Assembly: GCA_015486095.1 (NCBI GenBank)
Contig: WFSK01000232.1
Location: forward strand, 1 to 6,116
Length of the DNA: 6,116 bases
DNA from: Thermotogae bacterium
GTDB lineage: Bacteria > Thermotogota > Thermotogae > B3-G13
Direction: 5' to 3'
In this document: positions 1-5,285 of the stretch, piece after piece
How the letters are laid out: every line of letters starts with the position of its first letter
How positions within the stretch are numbered: position 1 is the stretch's first letter
Translations under genes and position numbers: made by a program
The notes under the pieces: model-generated
The model's input: only the letters and a program-made list of their open reading frames with translations
Told to the model about the DNA's origin: nothing
Database searches by the model: none

Positions 1-2
1 GA

Positions 3-188
3 GTAATAGTAGATATAAAAGTAAAAGAAGGACAGAAAGTGAAAAATGGGGATTTACTCCTCGTCTTGGAAGCAATGAAGATGGAAAATAACATTCTTTC
101 TCCCTGTGAAGGAATCGTAAAGAATATAAATGTAACTAAAGGGGCAAATGTAGAAACGGATCAACCTATGATCACTATTTCGGTATGA
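3..188 (+). CDS. Biotin carrier protein or domain, C-terminal part (5' end outside window)
   Basis: The frame entering from the left edge encodes 61 residues and then TGA. It has the biotin attachment signature E-A-M-K-M-E, with the lysine to be biotinylated at codon 78-80, about 35 residues before the C terminus. This is the usual spacing of the biotinyl/lipoyl-attachment barrel. Flanking sequence fits the family: V-K-E-G-Q-K-V and G-D-L-L-L before the lysine, and S-P-C-E-G-I-V-K and the glycine-containing G-A-N-V turn after it. The domain carries CO2 on biotin in acyl-CoA, pyruvate or acetyl-CoA carboxylases and in decarboxylases such as oxaloacetate or methylmalonyl-CoA decarboxylase. AMKMEN is common in the small carrier subunits of the decarboxylases, but the visible part cannot tell a stand-alone subunit from the end of a longer enzyme. 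Its stop overlaps the acpS start (ATGA at 185-188), so the two are probably co-translated. Confidence 0.9.
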   Translation, partial: VIVDIKVKEGQKVKNGDLLLVLEAMKMENNILSPCEGIVKNINVTKGANVETDQPMITISV

Positions 189-541
189 GGTGCCCAAGAA
201 TCGGAATTGATATCGTTTTGAATCGCCGACTTAGCTCCGAATCCTTGAGAAAGAGGTTATTCAGCAATAGAGAGCAGGAAATAGGTGAGAAGAGAAAGGA
301 GTCACTCCAATATTACGGGGGGAGATTTGCGGCGAAGGAGGCATTTTTAAAGGCAGCAGGGGTAGGTTTGGGAGCTATCCCCTTTAAAGCAATAGAAATA
401 CTGGATGACAGCAACGGTAAACCCTATTTAGCTCCAAATGAAACTATTAAGGAATTCAAACGTCAAAAAGGGATAAATGCTGTCAACATTTCCATATCCC
501 ATGAAAAAGACTACAGTGTTGCCGTAGTCATTCTTTGTTGA
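185..541 (+). CDS. acpS: Holo-[acyl-carrier-protein] synthase (AcpS)
   Basis: AcpS transfers 4'-phosphopantetheine from CoA to the conserved serine of acyl carrier protein, making the active carrier for fatty acid synthesis in the cytoplasm. The product is 118 residues, the normal size for bacterial AcpS. Motif 1 is G-I-D-I-V at residues 7-11, with the metal-binding aspartate at D9. Motif 2 is R-F-A-A-K-E-A-F-L-K-A at 47-57, with the second acidic ligand at E52, followed by a glycine-rich G-V-G-L-G. The end has the family pattern N-I-S-I-S-H at 101-106. The residues usually read E-I after GIDIV are L-N here, a small deviation. The ATG lies within ATGA overlapping the stop of the biotin carrier gene and has no clear Shine-Dalgarno, which points to translational coupling. 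dprA starts 6 nt downstream. Confidence 0.93.
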   Translation: MRCPRIGIDIVLNRRLSSESLRKRLFSNREQEIGEKRKESLQYYGGRFAAKEAFLKAAGVGLGAIPFKAIEILDDSNGKPYLAPNETIKEFKRQKGINAVNISISHEKDYSVAVVILC

Positions 542-547
542 GATAGG

Positions 548-1654
548 ATGAACGAAAAACTCTTGTATTGGTTGGGTTTTAATCTGTTTTCTTCTCTTGG
601 TGGGGATGAAGTTAATCGCATTGTAGAATCGTTCAATGGCGATATCTCCCACGCGTATAATGCCTCGATAAGCGAAATAAAGAAAATAGAAGGTGTATCT
701 GTACTCAAGTATAAAGGATTTCTCGAGAAGAAAGATGAAGAGAGATTAAAGATAGAGATGGAGAAGGTAAAAAAATATGGTGTAGATATAATAACCTATG
801 ATTCACCCACTTACCCACTTCGCTTAAAGGAGATATATTATCCTCCTATTTTGTTATATGCCAAGGGATCGTACTTAGGTATTTTAAAACAAGACTTAAT
901 GATCGCAGTTGTGGGTTCCAGGAAGATGACAGATTATGGAGCGAATTGTGCTGAAAACATCGTTCGCAAGTTGGCTGAGTCTGGAGTAATAATCGTGAGT
1001 GGACTTGCAAATGGTATAGACAGTGTAGCTCACAAAACCGCTATCAATTCTAATGGTTATACCCTTGGTGTTTCTGGATGCGGAATGGATATCGTCTATC
1101 CTTCATACAACTTGAGAGTTTATGAAGAAGTCAAGAAACAAGGATGCATCATTACGGAATTCCCATTTGGCATGCGCCCTTATAGATGGAATTTTCCACG
1201 CAGAAATAGGATTATAGCTGGTATCTCCCTGGGCGTAATAGTAGTGGAAGCTGCTAGTAGAAGTGGGTCATTGACCACAGCTAAGATCGCCTTGAGTGAA
1301 AACAGAGACGTGTTCGCTGTTCCAGGTAATATAGATAGGGTTAACAGCAAAGGGACGAATCGTCTAATCCAGGAAGGTGCAAAACTAATATCCTCTGCCG
1401 ATGATGTGTTATGTGAATATGAGCATCTATTACCAAAAGGATATTCTTCAAGAGAAGAAAAGATAACCCTGAATCCAGAACAAACGAAGATCGTGAATGC
1501 CATAATGAAAGGTAATGATACTTTTGATAAGATAGCATTGGAAACCGATATTCCTATTGGTAGATTATCATATCTCTTAACTGTGATGCAAGTTGATGGC
1601 ATAATAAAAGAAGGGATTGGGAAACGATATTACATATTGAGAACCGATCTATAA
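548..1654 (+). CDS. dprA: DNA-processing protein DprA/Smf
   Basis: DprA binds incoming single-stranded DNA during natural transformation and loads RecA on it. It is also widespread in bacteria not known to be competent. The 368-residue product has the full three-part layout. A helical N-terminal region (about 1-75) has an H-h-H-like stretch near I-E-G-V. The Rossmann-like core (about 80-290) contains G-S-R at 123-125, S-G-L-A-N-G-I-D at 151-158, G-C-G-M-D-I-V-Y-P at 177-185, F-P-R-R-N-R-I-I-A-G at 216-225 and S-G-S-L-T-T-A at 239-245. A C-terminal winged-helix domain spans about 305-368. All core motifs are intact and I see no frameshift. The ATG has only a weak GATAGG upstream and sits 6 nt after the acpS stop, so it probably relies on coupling. 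It is the last clear gene on the plus strand; topA, a frequent neighbour elsewhere, is absent. Confidence 0.95.
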   Translation: MNEKLLYWLGFNLFSSLGGDEVNRIVESFNGDISHAYNASISEIKKIEGVSVLKYKGFLEKKDEERLKIEMEKVKKYGVDIITYDSPTYPLRLKEIYYPPILLYAKGSYLGILKQDLMIAVVGSRKMTDYGANCAENIVRKLAESGVIIVSGLANGIDSVAHKTAINSNGYTLGVSGCGMDIVYPSYNLRVYEEVKKQGCIITEFPFGMRPYRWNFPRRNRIIAGISLGVIVVEAASRSGSLTTAKIALSENRDVFAVPGNIDRVNSKGTNRLIQEGAKLISSADDVLCEYEHLLPKGYSSREEKITLNPEQTKIVNAIMKGNDTFDKIALETDIPIGRLSYLLTVMQVDGIIKEGIGKRYYILRTDL

Positions 1655-1746
1655 CCGTAATAATATGCAAATAAACAGGAGGAAAAGATCATAAACACAG
1701 AATTCGCGAAAATTTGTGCTCACTCGTGACTAAGTTCTCCTTCATT
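1655..1746. other. Convergent intergenic space between dprA and the M23 peptidase gene
   Basis: These 92 bp separate two converging operons. An AGGAGG Shine-Dalgarno-like string lies at 1677-1682 on the plus strand, but the following codon at ribosome spacing is ATA and its frame closes after 12 codons. An 8-bp perfect palindrome TTCGCGAA lies at 1703-1710. It is too short for an intrinsic terminator and has no T-run. I see no stable hairpin followed by a T-run on either strand, so how the two transcripts end is not visible. Confidence 0.5.
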
Positions 1747-2772
1747 TTACGGTCTTCTCTGAATGAAGAATTCGATCCTCTTTTCTCTCCCCCAGAAATT
1801 CGAGACTATTATATCGATCTTACACTTCCTTTTAACAGACAAAGATTGAGTATTATTGAGTTTAATAGGAGTTAAATGAACATTTGAAGGGATGGTAAGA
1901 TTGTAAAGATGGCTGAAGGAATTCGAATTTTCGGAATAGATCACCTTTCCTTTCCTGAATTCATCTAACTTCATCTTATCGAATCTCAGCTCGAAGACCA
2001 GCCTATCATTAACCTTCATTCTTATCCTATAGATACCTCGCACATTGTATCCACTTTTTTCAGCGGCAGAGATCTTCATATCAGGAAATGTCGTACCGTT
2101 GACATATACTACAGAATTCTCTATTTCGTCGGGGGTATATTTTACCCCATTAATCGATACTTCTCCCAAAACTATTGGGGCACCATCATCTTTGAGTGGT
2201 AGAAACATCAGTGGATTGTAAACCCATTTTTCATCTGTAGAACGTATCTCCAGATGACAATGTGGAACAGGAGCAACACCTGTTGTACCAGAATAACCTA
2301 TAACTTCTCCCTTCTTGACCACGACATCGTTTGGCTTAAAATTCACAACTATCTTCTTGTTACCCGTTTTCCAAAATTCATTTTCAAGCATCCTGGCTAT
2401 CTTTTGAATATTACCGGCGAATGCCGAGAGGTGAGCGTACAAAGAAATGTAGCCCTCTGGATGAACTATAACAACCTGACAACCATAAAGATCATCTTTA
2501 TCTACAACTATACGCCTGATATAACCATCTTGAACAGCTACTATTTCAAGACCCTTTTTCCATTCGGTTGAAAAATCCACACCGAAGTGAAAATGAGGTT
2601 CGAGCTCCTGGCTACTCTTTCTATATTCTCCAAACGTAGAAGTCAATTTGGGAGGGATCTTAATAGGAAAACCATAGCGAGGGAACTCTATACCTTGAGC
2701 GTAGGTGATACTTGCTACGATTAAAAGGAAAGATATTATTATTCCTATAAAGACTCGTTTATCGCTTTTTAT
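1747..2772 (-). CDS. Exported M23 family metallopeptidase, probable ATA start
   Basis: M23 (LytM/lysostaphin-type) peptidases are zinc endopeptidases that cut peptidoglycan cross-links, or act as LytM-domain regulators. The product is 341 residues if started at the ATA at 2772-2770. Residues 1-25 form a clear signal peptide: basic K-S-D-K-R, a hydrophobic run at about 7-22, and likely cleavage after T-Y-A (25). Next come G-F-P-I-K-I-P-P and T-S-T-F-G-E-Y-R, usual at the start of M23 domains. The zinc and catalytic set is complete: H62 and D66 in H-F-G-V-D, H114 in Y-A-H-L, and H171/H173 in P-H-C-H-L-E-I. Residues about 190-341 are a further region I do not recognise. The frame has no ATG, GTG or TTG before a TTG at 2646; starting there would delete the signal peptide and has no ribosome site. 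GGAGG lies 7 nt before the ATA. The gene is the last of the minus-strand operon, 11 nt after hfq. The family call is secure; the start is inferred. Confidence 0.88.
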   Translation of the reverse strand: MKSDKRVFIGIIISFLLIVASITYAQGIEFPRYGFPIKIPPKLTSTFGEYRKSSQELEPHFHFGVDFSTEWKKGLEIVAVQDGYIRRIVVDKDDLYGCQVVIVHPEGYISLYAHLSAFAGNIQKIARMLENEFWKTGNKKIVVNFKPNDVVVKKGEVIGYSGTTGVAPVPHCHLEIRSTDEKWVYNPLMFLPLKDDGAPIVLGEVSINGVKYTPDEIENSVVYVNGTTFPDMKISAAEKSGYNVRGIYRIRMKVNDRLVFELRFDKMKLDEFRKGKVIYSENSNSFSHLYNLTIPSNVHLTPIKLNNTQSLSVKRKCKIDIIVSNFWGREKRIEFFIQRRP

Positions 2773-2779
2773 TTTTATT

Positions 2780-2784
2780 CCTCC
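2780..2784 (-). promoter_or_regulatory. Ribosome binding site that sets the M23 gene start
   Basis: GGAGG on the minus strand begins at the last base of the hfq stop codon (TAG). It lies 7 nt upstream of the ATA at 2772-2770, the spacing expected for initiation. No ATG, GTG or TTG in any frame sits at a suitable distance, so this site supports initiation at ATA or marks a mutated or misread ATG. Confidence 0.7.
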
Positions 2785-3083
2785 TATTCTTCTTTTTCTT
2801 CTTCTCCCTTTTCTTGCTCTTCTACAGGAGCTTCCTTTTCTTTCTGTGGGACTTTCTCTTCCTTAAACCTTATGTAAGCAGTTGGAACGAGTGTACTTAT
2901 CGCATGCTTGTACAACAAAGTCTGCTGCTTTCCACTTTCTATTAGGAGAGTGAAATTATCAAATGATCTGATCACTCCACGTATTTGAAACCCATTTACC
3001 AAGTAGATCTTCACTTCCACTTTATTGACTCTTAACGTATTGAGGATCTTATCTTGCAATTGTAATGCTCCTTTAGCAACCAT
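2784..3083 (-). CDS. hfq: RNA chaperone Hfq with acidic C-terminal tail
   Basis: Hfq is a hexameric Sm-like RNA-binding protein that pairs small RNAs with mRNAs and affects mRNA stability and translation. Started at the ATG at 3083 it has 99 residues. The N-terminal helix carries Q10, D11 and N15. Sm1 is I-Y-L-V-N-G-F-Q-I-R-G at 26-36, S-F-D-N-F follows at 40-44, and Sm2 is the exact family signature Y-K-H-A-I-S-T at 58-64. The proximal-face residues Y58, K59 and H60 are present. The lateral rim is only partly basic (R18, V19, K21 where E. coli has R16, R17, R19). Residues 74-99 are low-complexity, with 12 Glu and 6 Lys. An in-frame TTG at 3101 would add six residues, but it lies in front of and reads through the GGAGG at 3092-3096, which is 8 nt before the ATG, so the ATG is preferred. 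It follows miaA by 47 nt, the classic order. Confidence 0.96.
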   Translation of the reverse strand: MVAKGALQLQDKILNTLRVNKVEVKIYLVNGFQIRGVIRSFDNFTLLIESGKQQTLLYKHAISTLVPTAYIRFKEEKVPQKEKEAPVEEQEKGEEEKEE

Positions 3084-3091
3084 TTGGTTCT

Positions 3092-3096
3092 CCTCC
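3092..3096 (-). promoter_or_regulatory. Ribosome binding site of hfq
   Basis: AAGGAGGAG on the minus strand, core GGAGG, lies 8 nt before the ATG at 3083. It decides the hfq start against the in-frame TTG at 3101, whose first codons would overlap this site. Unlike miaA, hfq therefore has its own strong initiation signal and need not depend on translational coupling. Confidence 0.8.
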
Positions 3097-3130
3097 TTCA
3101 AAAATCAAAAAAGTAAACTAACTTCACCAC

Positions 3131-3997
3131 TTAATCGATCTCGACCTTCCTAAGTGTATACCTTTTGAACCAGCAAATCTGACGTTTTGCAAACCTTCGA
3201 GTATTACGCTTCAGTACACGGATCATCTCATCCTTATCGTAGACCCCTTTGAGATATGCTATCACCTCCTTATATCCTATGGCTTTCATGGATTGAAGTG
3301 TTTCATCATATCCCTTCGCCATTAGCATTTTGACTTCCTCTATTAGCCCTTGTTTTATCATCTGCTCCACTCGGCGATCTATTCGCTCGTACAGAGCACT
3401 TCTATCCATATATAAATATTCGATATCGTAATTATATTCTGAAGACGTGCTTTGTGTCAAGAAATCCGTGAGTCTTCTTCCAGACTTAATGTATACCTCT
3501 AATGCCCTTATAATTCTCTTGGTATCGTTGGGGTGTATCCGTCTTGCCGATACAGGGTCTACTTCATTTAACTTCTCCCAGAGATAACCTTTTCCCTTAC
3601 AACTCTCCTCATTTATCAATTCTTTACGCAATCGTTCGTCTCGAGAAGGACCATCGAAGATCCCTCTTATCAGTGCTTCTACATAGAGACCACTTCCTCC
3701 AACGACTATCGGTTCTTTTCCTCTCTCGAAAATCTCTCTTATGGCGCGCAACGCATCCATCCTAAACTTATACACGTTGTATTCTTCATCTGGATAAACG
3801 ATGTCTATCAGATGATGGGGGACTATTTTCCTCTCCTCCAGAGTTGGTTTAGCGGTTCCTATATCCATATATTTGTATACTTGCATCGAATCCGCAGATA
3901 CGATCTCTCCTCCTATTTTCGATGCAAGCCTCAATGCATATGCACTCTTCCCAACACCGGTTGGACCTACTATTACCCTTACGGTCTTTCTCTCCAT
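3131..3997 (-). CDS. miaA: tRNA dimethylallyltransferase (MiaA)
   Basis: MiaA transfers a dimethylallyl group from DMAPP to N6 of adenosine 37 in tRNAs that read UNN codons, the first step to i6A/ms2i6A. The 288-residue product is close to the usual length. It has the P-loop G-P-T-G-V-G-K-S at 11-18, D-S-M-Q-V-Y at 36-41 with the likely general-base aspartate D36, D-I-G-T-A-K-P at 45-51, H-H-L-I-D at 61-65, V-G-G-S-G-L-Y at 99-105 (usually V-G-G-T-G-L-Y), and N-D-T-K-R-I-I-R-A-L-E-V-Y at 157-169. The C terminus has R-Q-I-C-W-F-K-R, where most relatives have T instead of C before W-F. Both changes look conservative. The ATG shares its A with the upstream methyltransferase TAA (TAATG), and only a weak, distant GGAG precedes it, so coupling is likely. 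hfq follows. Confidence 0.97.
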   Translation of the reverse strand: MERKTVRVIVGPTGVGKSAYALRLASKIGGEIVSADSMQVYKYMDIGTAKPTLEERKIVPHHLIDIVYPDEEYNVYKFRMDALRAIREIFERGKEPIVVGGSGLYVEALIRGIFDGPSRDERLRKELINEESCKGKGYLWEKLNEVDPVSARRIHPNDTKRIIRALEVYIKSGRRLTDFLTQSTSSEYNYDIEYLYMDRSALYERIDRRVEQMIKQGLIEEVKMLMAKGYDETLQSMKAIGYKEVIAYLKGVYDKDEMIRVLKRNTRRFAKRQICWFKRYTLRKVEID

Positions 3998-4773
3998 TAC
4001 AGATCTATCACTCCGTACAATACCCCACTTTTTCTGCTACCCATTATTCTATCTACATGAATCCTTTTGAACAATGAATCACTCATTTTAGATTTTATAA
4101 CTACTTTCTTCTTAGCAATTCTCTTAGCCTCTTCTATGTCCCGAGAAGTAATGCCATCATATATGGCGAAGGCTCTCATAGGATTCATGGAAGAGGATGC
4201 CATATTCGGATGTTCGAACATCGGATCGAGATAAACGATATCAAAAGAATCATCTGGCTGAGAACTCGCAAACTTCAAAAACAACGTGTTATGAATAGAT
4301 ATTCGCTTTAAGGCAATGACAATCCATTCTTCACCTTCATATCTCTCCATTCCCCATTTCACTATCGTATATATGTGTTTCGAACCTTCTAATCCAATTA
4401 TCGAACCTTCATCATTCAAGCTGTCCGCTATGAGGATCGCCTCTGAGGCAAGTCCTAACGTACCGTCTAATATCCGTTCATTTCCTTTCAATTCTAGAGC
4501 TTCTAATAGATAATCTCTCTGACCCATCTTTATGTTTTTCCTTCTAACCTTCGCCAGGGATGGATGAAAGAATAAACGTTCATCATTGCATCGTATTACC
4601 AAACGTTTGTCCTCAACGACGTAATAGAAGTCAACTGTATTCTTCCGAATATATTCTCGAAACTGCCGTCGAGGAATGTAAATAGTCCCAAGCTCTTCTG
4701 CAAGCTTAACGGCATTTTCTTCCATGATAACAGAGGCCTTGTGGGCCGTAGTTACCACAAACTTCTCTTTCAC
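3997..4773 (-). CDS. RsmJ-like class I SAM-dependent methyltransferase
   Basis: The 258-residue product looks like a Rossmann-fold methyltransferase of the RsmJ/YhiQ superfamily (DUF548-type). Motif I is D-G-T-L-G-L-A-S-E-A at 103-112, the acidic residue after strand 2 is E129 in G-L-E-G, and the catalytic-loop signature D-I-V-Y-L-D-P-M-F is at 178-186. The ~100-residue N-terminal part has V-T-T-A-H, I-P-R-R and F-F-H-P-S-L-A, a pattern I associate with the Firmicutes/Thermotogota branch of this superfamily. E. coli RsmJ makes m2G1516 in 16S rRNA, but this branch is divergent and its substrate is not known to me, so I give no symbol. The start is GTG in a GTGA overlap with the def stop, with no Shine-Dalgarno; the stop overlaps the miaA start. 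Tight coupling to miaA suggests a role in RNA modification, which is inference. Confidence 0.85.
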   Translation of the reverse strand: MKEKFVVTTAHKASVIMEENAVKLAEELGTIYIPRRQFREYIRKNTVDFYYVVEDKRLVIRCNDERLFFHPSLAKVRRKNIKMGQRDYLLEALELKGNERILDGTLGLASEAILIADSLNDEGSIIGLEGSKHIYTIVKWGMERYEGEEWIVIALKRISIHNTLFLKFASSQPDDSFDIVYLDPMFEHPNMASSSMNPMRAFAIYDGITSRDIEEAKRIAKKKVVIKSKMSDSLFKRIHVDRIMGSRKSGVLYGVIDL

Positions 4774-5285
4774 AGCACGTACTTTCTTTTTCTGTACTGC
4801 CTTTTGAGCGCTTCGAGTTCTCCCTTAAGCATCTCTCTCTTTGCAACGGATATACGATCTATGAAGAGAATGCCATTCAGATGGTCGATCTCATGCTGAA
4901 AGACTCGAGCAGAAAGGCCTTCTCCCTCTACCACCTTTTCCTCATTATCGATGGTGATATACTTTACTCTTGTCCTCTTCGCCCTTTCGACCTCCGTAAA
5001 GATTCCTGGAAACGATAGACATCCTTCTTCTGTTATTTCCGTTTCATCACTCTGCCATATTATCTCAGGATTTATCAAAGTGAGACTCTTTCCTTCCACC
5101 TCCACAACGATTATCCTCTTCAAAACCCCTATCTGTGGAGCCGCAAGACCAATTCCGTCGTTGGCATACATGATCTCAAACATCTTCTCTGAGATGGATT
5201 TCATTTCATCATCGATCTCGTCCACGGGTTCACACTTTCTCTTAAGCACTGGATCCCCATAGATCCTCAAAAAATAACGCATCAT
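4770..5285 (-). CDS. def: Peptide deformylase (Def)
   Basis: Def removes the formyl group from the N-terminal methionine of new proteins at the ribosome, a prerequisite for methionine aminopeptidase. The 171-residue product carries all three motifs: G-I-G-L-A-A-P-Q at 44-51 (motif 1), E-G-C-L-S at 87-91 (motif 2, metal ligand C89) and H-E-I-D-H at 131-135 (motif 3, metal ligands H131 and H135, catalytic E132). It resembles the short bacterial type, with a basic C-terminal helix and tail (about 148-171). Two ATG codons stand in tandem at 5285 and 5282. GGAGG at 5292-5296 is 6 nt before the first and 9 nt before the second, so either could serve. I take the first, which makes an ATGA overlap with the stop of the patatin gene. 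It overlaps the methyltransferase start at its 3' end. Confidence 0.97.
   Translation of the reverse strand: MMRYFLRIYGDPVLKRKCEPVDEIDDEMKSISEKMFEIMYANDGIGLAAPQIGVLKRIIVVEVEGKSLTLINPEIIWQSDETEITEEGCLSFPGIFTEVERAKRTRVKYITIDNEEKVVEGEGLSARVFQHEIDHLNGILFIDRISVAKREMLKGELEALKRQYRKRKYVL

Noticed and set aside
1180..1602. 140-codon open frame on the minus strand inside dprA
   Set aside because: It is antisense to the conserved DprA core and winged helix, has no ribosome site of note and no recognisable motif. It is a by-product of the real gene, as are the other long antisense frames in def, miaA and the methyltransferase.
1703..1710. Palindrome TTCGCGAA as operator or terminator
   Set aside because: Eight bases with no T-run and no extension beyond the core; expected now and then by chance.
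1691..1729. 12-codon frame from ATA behind the AGGAGG at 1677
   Set aside because: Too short and without an accepted start codon; mentioned only because the Shine-Dalgarno-like string is perfect.
1689..1745. 18-residue open frame on the minus strand starting 1 nt after the M23 stop (ATG at 1745)
   Set aside because: No ribosome site, no recognisable product, and its length is what chance gives in AT-rich spacer.
1747..2646. M23 gene started at the TTG at 2646
   Set aside because: It would cut off a clear signal peptide and the conserved G-F-P-I-K-I-P-P segment, and CCTCCCAAA before it is not a ribosome site. The upstream GGAGG fits the ATA at 2772.
2784..3101. hfq started at the TTG at 3101
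   Set aside because: The first codons would overlap the GGAGG site that serves the ATG at 3083. The added residues K-E-E-N-Q are just the translation of the ribosome site.
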